In this document: piece by piece, positions 1 through 8,351 of the stretch
Position numbering within the stretch: position 1 is the first letter of the stretch
Layout: the number at the start of each line of letters is the position of its first letter
Source of the DNA: Methylorubrum extorquens
Lineage (GTDB): Bacteria > Pseudomonadota > Alphaproteobacteria > Rhizobiales > Beijerinckiaceae
Assembly (NCBI RefSeq): GCF_024169925.1
Contig: NZ_JALJXF010000001.1
Location: forward strand, 2,796,001 to 2,860,000
Direction of reading: 5' to 3'
DNA length: 64,000 nt
The notes under the pieces: generated by a model
Told to the model about the DNA's origin: nothing
The model's input: the letters and a program-made list of their open reading frames with translations, nothing else
Databases searched by the model: none
Made by a program: the position numbers and the translations under genes

Positions 1-187
1 GGACGACTACGAGATCCTCTGTGCGGTGCCGCCCGATTCCGTGAGCGCGCTCCTGGCCGAGGCGCGGGCCGCCGGGGTGCCCGTGGCCGAGATCGGCACC
101 GTGGAAGCCGGCGACGGACCGCCGCGCTTTCGCGATGCGCACGGGCGCGCGATGGATTTCGCGCGCGCCTCGTTCAGCCACTTCTGA
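1..187 (+). CDS. thiL: Thiamine-monophosphate kinase, C-terminal end (partial)
   Basis: The window opens inside this gene; the last 61 residues are readable from base 2 to a TGA at 185-187. The fragment begins with Asp-Asp-Tyr-Glu-Ile-Leu-Cys, which matches the DDYEL/ILC segment near the C-terminus of ThiL, the enzyme that phosphorylates thiamine phosphate to thiamine diphosphate with ATP. The ATP-binding N-terminal domain lies outside the window, so the call rests on this short stretch only. Confidence 0.75.
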   Translation, partial: DDYEILCAVPPDSVSALLAEARAAGVPVAEIGTVEAGDGPPRFRDAHGRAMDFARASFSHF

Positions 188-249
188 CATGCCGACGCCG
201 CTGACTGCGTGAATCAGGCAGTGCGAGGCCGAAGTTCTGTTCTGACGAC

Positions 250-380
250 TCGATTTTGAGAAATACACATTCGTCGCGTGACAATATAAGATTATAATAT
301 TTTTATAAATTGCTGCATTGTGCAGTTATCCGTTGCGTCGGTTCGGGAGTGCTGCATTATATTTGGGTCGACACAGGAGA
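250..380 (+). promoter_or_regulatory. AT-rich promoter/leader region of a small secreted protein
   Basis: This stretch is strikingly AT-rich compared with its surroundings. It contains TATAAT at 293-298, a direct repeat TGCTGCATT at 311-319 and 350-358, and an AGGAG ribosome-binding site at 375-379 ahead of the ATG at 389. No good -35 box is correctly spaced from the TATAAT, so the exact promoter is not resolved. Confidence 0.4.
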
Positions 381-388
381 TCTTACTG

Positions 389-604
389 ATGCAGCATGTT
401 TCCAAGTTCCTGATCGCTGCCGCCGTCGTGGCCGGTGCCGCAGCTCTGCCCACGATCGTACAGGCCGAAAGCGCCAAGGGGAGCAAAGCCGAGCCTGCGA
501 GCGCGGCGACGAAAAATCAGTCGAGCGTCGACGAGTTCGAAGAGAACCGTCGCGCCCACATGCAGAAGAGCAAGGAGAACAACACGAAGAAGGGGGCCGA
601 GTAG
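389..604 (+). CDS. Small secreted hypothetical protein (71 aa)
   Basis: The chosen ATG follows an AGGAG site by nine bases. The protein opens with MQHVSKFL and a hydrophobic Ala/Val-rich segment ending in Val-Gln-Ala, a plausible Sec signal peptide with cleavage near residue 25. The mature part is short, hydrophilic and rich in Lys, Glu and Asn, with no cysteine or recognisable domain. A longer in-frame start at 320 exists but would place non-signal residues before the hydrophobic core. It stands alone, with an AT-rich leader upstream and a palindrome directly after the stop. I do not recognise the family. Confidence 0.65.
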   Translation: MQHVSKFLIAAAVVAGAAALPTIVQAESAKGSKAEPASAATKNQSSVDEFEENRRAHMQKSKENNTKKGAE

Positions 605-609
605 GCCTG

Positions 610-649
610 CCTCACGGAACGCCCGATTGCGGCGGCGGGCATTCTTCGA
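610..649. terminator. Palindrome at convergent junction, CTCACGAAAC-type family copy 1
   Basis: CCTC (610-613) pairs with GAGG (645-648) and GCCCG (621-625) with CGGGC (633-637), around a short loop. It sits between the stop of the small secreted gene and the stop of the convergent SDR gene, so it probably terminates transcription from both sides. It is the most diverged of five related palindromes in the window. Confidence 0.5.
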
Positions 650-680
650 GGGACACGACGGTGTCCGCCCGGAGACCGGG

Positions 681-1526
681 TCAGGTCTCGATGCCGGCTT
701 GGCGCCGGCTCAGGGCCCAGACCCGCTCCTGCAACGCCTCGTTCCGGCTGAGGGCGGACGAGGCGGTCTCGCGGCTCTTGGCGAAGTATCGCCCGCTCAC
801 GCCGTCGAGTTCGGGCGCGGTGGCGACGTGGAGCGAGGTCTTGGCGCCGGCCTCGGTCGAGATCAGGAACGGGCGGATCAGGCTCCAGGCGAAGCCGAGC
901 CCGCCCCTCGTGTTCTTGGCAAAGTCACTCGCCACGACGCCCGGATGCACCGCGTTGACGGTGATGCCGCCGACCGCCAGACGCCGGGCGAGCGCAGTGG
1001 TGAACAGCACGTTGCCGAGCTTGGCCTGGGCGTAGGCTTTCATCGCCGAATAGCGGCGCTCGCCGCCGAGGTCGTCGAAGTCGATGCGCCCGCGGGTATG
1101 GGCGGCGGAGGCGAGGTTGACGATGCGGGCGCGGGGTGCAGCTTCGAGCGGGCGACGCAATTCGTGCGTCAGCAGCACGTAGGCGAGATGGTCGAGGGCC
1201 CAGGTCCGCTCGATGCCATCGACCGTGACGTGGCGCTCCGAGAAGATCGCGCCGGCATTGTTCACGAGGAGGTCGAGGGCGGGGTAGCGCGCGCTTACCT
1301 CGCCCGCGAGCCGGCGGATTTCGGCTTGGCTCGACAGGTCGGCGAGAAAGACATCCGCCGCGCCGCCGGTCTCCCGGCGCAGATGCGCGGCGGCGCGTTC
1401 CGTGCGCTCACGGTCGCGCCCGACGAGGCCCACCCGCGCCCCGAGGCGGGCGAGCCCCAGGGCCGTCTCGGCGCCGATCCCGGAGGAGGCGCCGGTGACG
1501 AGGGCGGTGCGACCGTCGAGGCGCAC
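681..1526 (-). CDS. Short-chain dehydrogenase/reductase (WW-domain oxidoreductase/retinol dehydrogenase-like)
   Basis: A 281-residue classical SDR enzyme that would reduce or oxidise a carbonyl/alcohol with NAD(P)(H). The nucleotide-binding motif TGASSGIG lies at the extreme N-terminus, NNAG in the middle, and a Ser / Tyr-x-x-x-Lys set (YAQAKLGN) later, as in retinol dehydrogenase-like SDRs. The GTG at 1526 places the TGxxxGxG about ten residues in, as usual; the open frame further upstream overlaps the DUF1328 gene and is not coding. The gene starts 17 bases after that gene's stop, so the two are probably cotranscribed. The substrate cannot be inferred. Confidence 0.8.
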   Translation of the reverse strand: MRLDGRTALVTGASSGIGAETALGLARLGARVGLVGRDRERTERAAAHLRRETGGAADVFLADLSSQAEIRRLAGEVSARYPALDLLVNNAGAIFSERHVTVDGIERTWALDHLAYVLLTHELRRPLEAAPRARIVNLASAAHTRGRIDFDDLGGERRYSAMKAYAQAKLGNVLFTTALARRLAVGGITVNAVHPGVVASDFAKNTRGGLGFAWSLIRPFLISTEAGAKTSLHVATAPELDGVSGRYFAKSRETASSALSRNEALQERVWALSRRQAGIET

Positions 1527-1543
1527 GGGATCGAGCCGGCGGC

Positions 1544-1723
1544 TCAGAACACCGCCTGACCGATGGCCAGCGCGATCACCACGATGACGATGGCGAGCAC
1601 GAGGAAGAGGCCGAACAGGATGCGGGCGATCGAACTCGCGCCGGAGGCGATGCCGGTGAAGCCGAGGCCGCCGGCGACGAGCGAGATCACGAAGGCGATG
1701 GCGGCCCATTTGAGAAGCGTCAT
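1544..1723 (-). CDS. DUF1328 / YtjA-family small membrane protein (59 aa)
   Basis: A 59-residue, almost entirely hydrophobic protein starting [22 protein letters not shown] and ending AIGQAVF, with two membrane helices separated by a Gly/Ser/Ala-Arg turn. Length, the LLKWA start and the [23 protein letters not shown] pattern fit the UPF0391/DUF1328 family. The family is common in proteobacteria and stress-associated in several, but has no biochemical role. A GGAG-containing ribosome site precedes the ATG, and a perfect EcfG-type promoter lies 33 bases upstream, supporting control by the general stress response. It is followed closely by the SDR gene. Confidence 0.85.
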   Translation of the reverse strand: MTLLKWAAIAFVISLVAGGLGFTGIASGASSIARILFGLFLVLAIVIVVIALAIGQAVF

Positions 1724-1755
1724 GGCAGTTCACTCCGAAACAAAAGCGGAGCAGT

Positions 1756-1781
1756 AACGGTCAATGGGCCGGCGGCGTTCC
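1756..1781 (-). promoter_or_regulatory. EcfG-type (general stress) promoter, perfect match
   Basis: Read on the minus strand this is GGAAC, 17 bases, CGTT, the published consensus of alphaproteobacterial EcfG sigma factors (PhyR-NepR-EcfG cascade). The -10 element ends 33 bases before the DUF1328 start, giving a short leader of about 25 bases. It should drive DUF1328 and the SDR gene behind it. Confidence 0.7.
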
Positions 1782-1796
1782 GTCGCGGCCCGCGCT

Positions 1797-3122
1797 TTAC
1801 GCGCTTCGTTCTCCGGCCGCCCGACGCACCAGCACCTCCGCCAGGGTGTGATAGAGGCCGCCGCGGCAAACCAGCTTCGACACCGCATCCGCGATCAGCG
1901 CCGCCAGCATCAGCGGGATCATCATCGCGTGGTTCTGGGTCATCTCCGTGACGATGACGAAGGAGGTGATCGGCGCCTGGAGCACGCCGGTGAGGTAGGC
2001 GGTCATGCCGATCAGCACCAGCGCGCCGACCGGCACGCCCGGCAGGAACAGGCTCGCCTCCGCGCCCAGCCCGGCGCCGACGGCCAGCGACGGCGCGAAC
2101 AGACCGCCGGGAATGCCGCTGATCGAGGACAGGACGGTCGCCAGGAACTTGAGTGGGGCGAAGTCCCAGCGCGGGTCGCCCCCGGCATGGAGGAGGGCCC
2201 GCGCCTCCTCGTAGCCGGTGCCGTAGACGGTGCCGCCGGAGGCGAGCCCGCACAGGGCGACCCCGAGCCCGCACAAGGTCGCGAACAGCACGGGATGGCG
2301 CCCGATCATCGCGCCCGCCCGTCCCGGCAGGCCGCGGCCGAATGCGATGACGATGCGGCTGAACAATCCGCCTGCGAGGCCGCCCGCGACGCCGAGCAGC
2401 GGCACCGCGAGCCAGCCGGCGGCCAGCGAGAGTTGCGCGTCCGACGTGCCGAAATAGCTGTAGTCGCCGAGGATCGCGAGCGAGGTCAGTCCGGCGGCGA
2501 CGATGGTGGCGACGATCAGCGCGCTGCCGCGGCTGTCATAGGCCCGGCCGAGTTCCTCGATGCCGAAGACGATGCCGGCCAGCGGCGTGTTGAAGGCCGC
2601 CGCCACCCCGGCCGCACCGCCCGCGAGCAGCAGGCCCCGCATCCGCTCCGGGCTCAAAGTCCCGAAGGCGGCCATGATCGCCGCGCCGACCTGCACGGTC
2701 GGCCCCTCGCGGCCGATCGAGGCGCCGCACAGGAGGCCGAGGCACATCACGACGATCTTGCCCGCCGCGACCTTGAGCGAGACCAGCGCATCGCGCGCGG
2801 GCCCGGCATCCAGGGCGCGGGCGGCGATCACCTGCGGGATGCCCGAGCCCTGCGCATTCGGGAAGACGGCGCGGGCGAGCCACGCGGCGAGCGCGAAGCC
2901 GGCCGGGCACAGCAGAAGCGCCAGGGCGGGCGAGACGTGGAGCCCATGGTGGAACACCTCCTGCGCCGCATCGGCCGCCTTGGCCATCAGCACCGCGGCG
3001 AGGCCGACGCAGACGCCGCCTGCCAGGAACAGGCTCCGTCGGCGCCAGGTCGTCCACGCATCGCCGGAGGCACCGCGCAGCCGCGACAGGGCTGGTCTCA
3101 GGTCCGTGGGTCGCAGCGGCAT
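1797..3122 (-). CDS. ClC-family chloride channel / Cl-/H+ antiporter
   Basis: A 441-residue integral membrane protein with the three ClC selectivity-filter signatures: GSGIP (residues 92-96), GREGP (137-141) with gating glutamate 139, and GIPGGLFAP (336-344). An IEE at 188-190 matches the position of the inner 'proton glutamate' of the E. coli exchanger, so coupled Cl-/H+ exchange is more likely than a passive channel. No C-terminal CBS domains follow. ClC exchangers support acid resistance by shunting charge during proton-consuming decarboxylation, but no decarboxylase is nearby. Transcribed alone or leading into the DUF1328 region 73 bases downstream, which has its own promoter. Confidence 0.92.
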   Translation of the reverse strand: MPLRPTDLRPALSRLRGASGDAWTTWRRRSLFLAGGVCVGLAAVLMAKAADAAQEVFHHGLHVSPALALLLCPAGFALAAWLARAVFPNAQGSGIPQVIAARALDAGPARDALVSLKVAAGKIVVMCLGLLCGASIGREGPTVQVGAAIMAAFGTLSPERMRGLLLAGGAAGVAAAFNTPLAGIVFGIEELGRAYDSRGSALIVATIVAAGLTSLAILGDYSYFGTSDAQLSLAAGWLAVPLLGVAGGLAGGLFSRIVIAFGRGLPGRAGAMIGRHPVLFATLCGLGVALCGLASGGTVYGTGYEEARALLHAGGDPRWDFAPLKFLATVLSSISGIPGGLFAPSLAVGAGLGAEASLFLPGVPVGALVLIGMTAYLTGVLQAPITSFVIVTEMTQNHAMMIPLMLAALIADAVSKLVCRGGLYHTLAEVLVRRAAGERSA

Positions 3123-3423
3123 CGGGATGGATCAGGCAAGGGATGGGCCGTGTCGCCCACACCCTGCCCGTGAAATCGGCGCAGGGCCATCGCTGCCGAG
3201 CGATGATCCGGCCCGAACGTCCCCTCCAATGGGGAGGATGACACCGGGCGCTGCAACAAATGGTCCCGGTTGCGGGATGGATGAGGATCTGCGCGTTTAG
3301 AAAGCTTCATGACATCCCCGGCTTCCGGTGACCCATGCGGGGTCTCGAGTCGCCGGCAGTCGACGCGGGCAAGGCGCGGATCCGGCCGAACCGGGCCGCG
3401 CGGCAAGCAGCCAGGGAGACGGC
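3123..3423. other. Intergenic region between divergent clc and DUF3429 genes
   Basis: About 300 bases lie between the two divergent starts and must contain both promoters. I see a weak CCCC/GGGG inverted pair around 3222-3238 and an AGGGAGAC ribosome site just before 3424. There is no EcfG-type motif, no convincing small gene and no known RNA element. Confidence 0.4.
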
Positions 3424-3861
3424 ATGGGGCGGCTGACCACGGTACCCGCGAGCGCGGTCCTTCTCGGTATCGCGGGGTTGATTCCGTTCGTGGGCTTTGC
3501 GGCCCTTTCGGTCAGCGGCACGGATGTCGGGCTCGGCACCATCGGCCTGTCGCCGCGCACCATCCTCTCGGCCTACGGGGCGGTGATCGCTTCGTTCCTC
3601 GGCGGCATCCGCTGGGGCGCGGCGGCGGCTCGGGATGCGGGCTGGCGCGATTACGGACTCGCGATCGTGCCTTCGCTGCTCGCCTGGGCGGCGCTCGCCG
3701 CGCCGCCGCCCTGGGATCTCCGGATCCTCGGCGCGCTCGTGCTGCTTTGGGGCATCGTCGATCAGGACCTTCCCCGCCGCGGCATGGTCCCGGTCTGGAT
3801 GGGCCGCCTGCGGCTGGCCCTGTCGGCGGTCGCAGGCGCGGCGCTGTTGGTGGCAGCGTGA
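3424..3861 (+). CDS. DUF3429 family membrane protein
   Basis: A 145-residue protein with about four to five hydrophobic helices. The segments GIAGLIPFVGFA, SAYGAVIASFLGGIRWG and LLWGIVDQD are typical of the DUF3429 family, conserved inner-membrane proteins of proteobacteria without known activity. The ATG at 3424 follows GGGAGAC; the open frame upstream is out of keeping with the family start. The stop lies 6 bases from the stop of convergent pdeM, leaving no room for a separate terminator. Confidence 0.8.
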   Translation: MGRLTTVPASAVLLGIAGLIPFVGFAALSVSGTDVGLGTIGLSPRTILSAYGAVIASFLGGIRWGAAAARDAGWRDYGLAIVPSLLAWAALAAPPPWDLRILGALVLLWGIVDQDLPRRGMVPVWMGRLRLALSAVAGAALLVAA

Positions 3862-3867
3862 CCCGGT

Positions 3868-4581
3868 TCAATCCCGCCCGAGCATCGTCCGGCCGATGGC
3901 GAAGACGCGCCCGTCCCCGAGCAGGTAGGCCGTAAACCCCTTCGGGAAGAGCGGCTCGAAGACGGCGTCGCGCACGTTGAGGCCGCCCGTGTAGGCGCCG
4001 AAGGCCGGCATGACGAGGCGGTGTCCGTCGCTCACGAAGCAGCGGCGGCGCACCGAGCGGCCACGCATGGTGACCTTTCCGCAGGGGTGCAGGTGGCCGG
4101 CGATCTCGCCTGCTTCGGCGCCTGCCAGCGGCTCGTGCCGCAACGTCAGGCCGCCGACGGAGACCGTCTCACAGTAGCGCCCGCCGACGCCCTCGCTCAC
4201 CGCCGCGTCGTGGTTGCCGGCGATCCAGACCCAGTCGCGGCCTTCCTGAAGCGCGGCGATCATTGCCCGGTCGCCGGGCTCCATCCGCTCGGGGCCGCGG
4301 GCATCGTGGAAGGAATCGCCGAGCGCGACCACGCAGGCCGGATCGAGCCGCTGGATCACCTCGTGCAGAAGGCTCAGGGTCTCGCGGGTGTCGTAGGGCG
4401 GCAGGAACTGGCCCGAGCGGGCGGCGAAGGACGAGCCCTTCTCCAGATGGAGGTCCGACACCACCAGGGTGCGGTGTTCGGGCAGCCACAGGGCGCCGGT
4501 TCGGTCGAGGCTCAGCGCCTCCCCGGCGAGCGCAAGGTCGGTGCCCTTCACGGTCTTCTCGAGTCTCTGGCCGAGTGCCAA
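3868..4581 (-). CDS. pdeM: Ligase-associated DNA damage response endonuclease PdeM
   Basis: A 237-residue calcineurin-like phosphoesterase. Metal-binding motifs are in order: SDLHLEK (Asp43, His45), GDSFHD (Asp89), GNHD (122-125), His149 and GHLHP (162-166). This set plus length and its position just behind the Lhr helicase gene match PdeM, an Mn-dependent DNA endonuclease of the ligase-associated repair cassette. The longest reading frame starts with TTG at 4581 behind GGGAAG; a GTG at 4548 is an alternative. The gap to the helicase stop is 41 bases, so the two are probably one operon. The cassette's usual partners (ATP-dependent ligase and exonuclease) are not here. Confidence 0.88.
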   Translation of the reverse strand: MALGQRLEKTVKGTDLALAGEALSLDRTGALWLPEHRTLVVSDLHLEKGSSFAARSGQFLPPYDTRETLSLLHEVIQRLDPACVVALGDSFHDARGPERMEPGDRAMIAALQEGRDWVWIAGNHDAAVSEGVGGRYCETVSVGGLTLRHEPLAGAEAGEIAGHLHPCGKVTMRGRSVRRRCFVSDGHRLVMPAFGAYTGGLNVRDAVFEPLFPKGFTAYLLGDGRVFAIGRTMLGRD

Positions 4582-4622
4582 CGTTGTCTTCCCAAGCTTC
4601 GTGGAGGAGGCGGCACGCCGCG

Positions 4623-7139
4623 TCAGCCGAGCGCCTCTTGGAGAAGCTCGGCTTCGGCCTCGGCCAGGATCTCGTCGGCCCCCTCTCCGTAGACCCGCTC
4701 GCGCCCGATTTCGAGCATGACGGATACGGAGAGCGGCGAGACCCGGTCGAGCGCCCTATGGGTGATTCGCCCCCGGATCCGCCTCAGCATCATGCCGAGG
4801 CGGGTCACGTCGAGGAGTCCGGTTGCCGCATCCTGCCGCGCGGCGCGCAGGAGCAGGTGGTCGGGCTGGTGGCGGCGCAGCACGTCGTAGATCAGGTCGG
4901 TCGAGATCGTGACCTGCCGGCCGGTCTTCTTCTGGCCGGGAAAGCGCCGCTCGATCAGCCCGGCGATCACCGCGCATTGCCGGAAGGTGCGCTTCATCAT
5001 CGCCGACTCGTCGAGCCAGGCCTCCAAGTCGTCGCCGAGCATGTCCTCGTCGAACAGGGCCTCCATGAAGCCGGGCGAGAGGGCGGCGCGCTCGCTCAGA
5101 TCCTTCGTGCACCAGATGGCGATGCCGTAATCGTTGGCGGCAAACCCGAGCGGGCGCAGCCGGGCGCGCTCCAGGCGCCGGGTCAGCAGCATGCCGAGCG
5201 TCTGGTGGGCGAGCCGCCCCTCGAACGGGAAAGCCGTGAGGTAGTGGCGCCCGGCCCGCGAAAAGGTCTCGACCAGCAGGTCGCGCTCGCCCGGCAACAC
5301 GGAGTGGCGGCGCTGCTGCGCGAGGTAATCCGCGAGTTGGCGTGGCAGGCGGTCCCACTCGAACGGGTCGGCGATGATCGCCCGCACGCGGGCGGCGAGG
5401 AAGGTCGAGAGCGGGAACTTCGAGCCGGCATAGGAGGGAATCGCCGGATCGGTGCCGGGCCCGGCCCGCGTGACGAGGCATTCATCCTCGGCCAGCCCCT
5501 CGAAGCGCAACACCTCACCCGCGAACAGGAAGGTGTCGCCGACGGTGAGCGTCTCGGCGAAATCCTCCTCGATCTCGCCGAGCGTCCGCCCGCCCTTCGG
5601 CAGCACGGTTCCGGGCTTGGCGCGCAGGCTGCGGGCCATGCGCACCTTGATGTGGGTCGATTCGACGATGGTGCCGATGTTCATGCGGTATTGCTGCGCC
5701 ACCCGCGCGTCCCGCACCCGCCACTTGCCGTCGGCGCCCCGCAGGATCTTGGCGAAGCGCTCGTAGGCGCGCAATGCGTAGCCGCCGGTGGCGACGTAAT
5801 CGACCACTGCCTCAAAATCCTCCCAGCTCAACGTCGCGTAGGGCGCGGCCGAAATCACCTCGTCGTAGAGTTCGAGGGGATCGAAGGCGTCGGCGCAGGC
5901 CATGCCGAGCACGTGCTGGGCGAGCACGTCGGGGGCGCCGAGGCGGGCGTCGGGGGTGTCCTGGGCCGCCTCCCCCACCGCGTCGAGAGCCGCGCGGCAC
6001 TCCAGCATCTCGAAGCGGTTGCCGGGGACGAGATAGGCCTTCGAGGGCTCGTCCATGCGGTGGTTGGCCCGGCCGATCCGCTGCATGATCCGGCTCGCGC
6101 CCTTCGGCGCGCCGAGATTGACCACGAGATCGACATCGCCCCAGTCGATGCCGAGATCGAGCGTCGCGGTGCAGACGATGGCGCGCAACTGCCCCGCCGC
6201 CATCGCCGCCTCGACCCGGCGTCGCTGCGTGGCGTCGAGCGAGCCGTGATGCAGGGCGATGGCTAAGGTGTCGTCGTTGAGCCGCCACAGCTCCTGGAAG
6301 GTGTACTCGGCCTGGAGCCGGGTGTTGACGAAGACGAGCACCATGCGGTGCGCCCGGATCAGGTCGTAGATCGCCGGCATTGAGTGCCACGCGGTGTGGC
6401 CGGCGAGCGGGAGCGTGCGGTTCACTTCGAGCATGTGCAGGTCGGGCTTAGCGCCGCCCTTCACCACGACGAGCTCGGCCCGGCGGTCCTCGCCCGGCAC
6501 CTGACCGACGAGGTACTTTCGCAGTTCGTCCGGCTCGCGCACGGTGGCCGAGAGGCCGATGGCGCGGGCCTCCGGCGCCAGCCGTCGCACGCGGGCGAGG
6601 GCGAGGGCGAGGAGATCGCCGCGCTTCGAGGTGACGAGCGCGTGCAGCTCGTCGAGCACGACCGTCTTCAGCCCGGCGAAGAACGCCTCCGCCTCGCGGT
6701 GGGCGAGCAGCAGCGAGAGCTGTTCGGGCGTGGTGAGCAGGATGTCGGGCGGGCGCTGGATCTGGCGCGCGCGCTTGTGTGCGGGCGTGTCGCCGGTGCG
6801 GGTCTCGACCGTGACCGGCAGTTCCATGCCCTCGATCGGCGCTTCGAGGTTGCGGGCGATATCGACCGCAAGCGCCTTGAGCGGCGAGACGTAGAGGGTG
6901 TGGAGCCCCTTCGCCTTGCTGCCCTTGCTCCCATTCTTACTCCCTTGCCGCTCGCTCAGCTCGACCAGGCTCGGCAGGAAGCCGGCCAGCGTCTTGCCCG
7001 CTCCCGTGGGGGCGACGAGCAGCGCCGACGATCCACCCCGGACGGTCGCGAGCAATTCGAGCTGGTGCGGGCGGGGGGACCAGCCGCGGGAGGCGAACCA
7101 CGCGGAAAAGCGCGGCGGAAGGTCTGGGGGCGCAGGCAC
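4623..7139 (-). CDS. Ligase-associated DNA damage response DEXH-box helicase (Lhr-like)
   Basis: An 838-residue superfamily 2 helicase. Walker A APTGAGKT is at 43-50, motif Ia SPLKALAVD near 85, the DEXH box DELH at 163-166, SAT at 197-199, and motif VI QRIGRANHR in the second RecA domain, followed by winged-helix and DUF4145/Lhr-type C-terminal regions. The short, single-cassette architecture (about 820-840 aa, not the ~1500 aa Lhr) and the pdeM partner downstream identify the ligase-associated type. A GTG at 7139 is used as start; its ribosome site is weak. A low-complexity Ser/Lys/Gly insert (about residues 64-78) lies between motifs I and Ia. Confidence 0.9.
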   Translation of the reverse strand: MPAPPDLPPRFSAWFASRGWSPRPHQLELLATVRGGSSALLVAPTGAGKTLAGFLPSLVELSERQGSKNGSKGSKAKGLHTLYVSPLKALAVDIARNLEAPIEGMELPVTVETRTGDTPAHKRARQIQRPPDILLTTPEQLSLLLAHREAEAFFAGLKTVVLDELHALVTSKRGDLLALALARVRRLAPEARAIGLSATVREPDELRKYLVGQVPGEDRRAELVVVKGGAKPDLHMLEVNRTLPLAGHTAWHSMPAIYDLIRAHRMVLVFVNTRLQAEYTFQELWRLNDDTLAIALHHGSLDATQRRRVEAAMAAGQLRAIVCTATLDLGIDWGDVDLVVNLGAPKGASRIMQRIGRANHRMDEPSKAYLVPGNRFEMLECRAALDAVGEAAQDTPDARLGAPDVLAQHVLGMACADAFDPLELYDEVISAAPYATLSWEDFEAVVDYVATGGYALRAYERFAKILRGADGKWRVRDARVAQQYRMNIGTIVESTHIKVRMARSLRAKPGTVLPKGGRTLGEIEEDFAETLTVGDTFLFAGEVLRFEGLAEDECLVTRAGPGTDPAIPSYAGSKFPLSTFLAARVRAIIADPFEWDRLPRQLADYLAQQRRHSVLPGERDLLVETFSRAGRHYLTAFPFEGRLAHQTLGMLLTRRLERARLRPLGFAANDYGIAIWCTKDLSERAALSPGFMEALFDEDMLGDDLEAWLDESAMMKRTFRQCAVIAGLIERRFPGQKKTGRQVTISTDLIYDVLRRHQPDHLLLRAARQDAATGLLDVTRLGMMLRRIRGRITHRALDRVSPLSVSVMLEIGRERVYGEGADEILAEAEAELLQEALG

Positions 7140-7178
7140 CCGGCTCAGGTAGAACGTGCGCGGCGCGGCGTCACCGCG

Positions 7179-8129
7179 TCACGCCAGCGCCATCAGGAAG
7201 CGGTCGATCAGCTCCAGGGCCCGTTCGGTCAGCGCGCTGGGGTAGCGCACGAAGACGTGGCAGCCGCCGGCATAGACCGCGGTGTGGCCGCCATTGTTGG
7301 CCGCCGCCCATCGGGCCGACATGTAGAGTGTGTCGTCGAGCAGCGGATCGGCGGTGCCGACGGTGAACAGGGCCGGCGGCAGACCCTTCAGGTCGGCGTA
7401 GAGCGGTGACACGTCGGGCCGGCGCCGGTCGATGCCCTCACGCACGTAGCCGTCGGCGAAGCGCTTGAGGTCGGTGGTGTTGATGACGAGGCGTTCCTCA
7501 CCCCACAGCCGCACGCTCGGGGTCAAGCCGAGATCGAAGAAGCCGGCATTGAGGTTGGCGCCGCGGAAGGCGCGGGGCAGGTTGTGCCGGTCGCGCAGGC
7601 GCAGCAGCGTCATCACCGCGAGATGCGCGCCGACGGATTCGCCGCCGATGGTCAGGGCGTGGACGCCGAGTTCCGCCCGGCCTGGGCCGGCGAGCCAGAG
7701 GGCGGCGGCCTCGCAATCCTCGAGCGCGGCGGGATAGGGATGCTCCGGCGCCAGCCGGTACTCGACCGAGAGGCAGACGAAGCCGCAGGTGTCGGCGATA
7801 CGCTCGAGCCAGGGGTCCTGCTCGTCGGCCGCGCCCCAGACCCAGCCGCCCCGGTGGATGTGCAGGTAGGCGCCCCGTGCCTTACCCTGCGGGCGGATCA
7901 CCCGCAGTGCCAGCGGGCCGGCGGGCCCTTCGATGGTCAGGGTCTCGGCGCGCGGGCTGCGCGGCATGGCGGGGGAGGCCTGCGTGCCCGCCCGGCGGCG
8001 CGCGCGCACCTGCTCGATCGGCAGCGACCATGGGTCGGCCTGGGCGGCGTGGGCGGCCACGATCTCGGCATTGAGCGCCTTCGTCTCGGCATCGATGGTC
8101 GCCGGGTCGAACAGAGCGTGGTCGATCAT
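7179..8129 (-). CDS. Alpha/beta hydrolase, hormone-sensitive-lipase (acetyl esterase) family
   Basis: A 316-residue serine hydrolase. The nucleophile lies in GESVGAH (Ser165), with Asp261 in GTADPLLDD and His291 in GGCHVF completing the triad. The oxyanion-hole motif that is normally HGGG reads HIHRGGW (His92-Arg93-Gly94-Gly95), a substitution of one glycine by arginine. The fold and the YRLAPEHPYPAALED segment (124-138) place it with the HSL/AES carboxylesterases that hydrolyse short acyl esters. No signal peptide is visible, so it acts in the cytoplasm. It is 39 bases from the helicase start on the same strand. Confidence 0.85.
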   Translation of the reverse strand: MIDHALFDPATIDAETKALNAEIVAAHAAQADPWSLPIEQVRARRRAGTQASPAMPRSPRAETLTIEGPAGPLALRVIRPQGKARGAYLHIHRGGWVWGAADEQDPWLERIADTCGFVCLSVEYRLAPEHPYPAALEDCEAAALWLAGPGRAELGVHALTIGGESVGAHLAVMTLLRLRDRHNLPRAFRGANLNAGFFDLGLTPSVRLWGEERLVINTTDLKRFADGYVREGIDRRRPDVSPLYADLKGLPPALFTVGTADPLLDDTLYMSARWAAANNGGHTAVYAGGCHVFVRYPSALTERALELIDRFLMALA

Positions 8130-8351
8130 GGCCGGAATCAGGTCGCGCTTTATCGGGTCAACGGGAGCCGGCAGGGCCGGATGAAGCCTGCCATCTTGAG
8201 CGGAACGTTCGAGGATGCCATCTGGCTGCTACCCCGAATGCGTCGAATGATGCGGCGGCGTCCCGGTTTCGCAGAGGTGTGGCGAAGCAGCAACGCCGTT
8301 GCGAGGGTGCCACGACCCATCGTGCCAAGGCCCAGCAAGGATATCGGCAGA

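Noticed and set aside
4263..6266. 667-codon plus-strand frame inside the Lhr helicase
   Set aside because: It is antisense to a strongly supported helicase and has the Arg/Gly/Pro-rich composition of a shadow frame.
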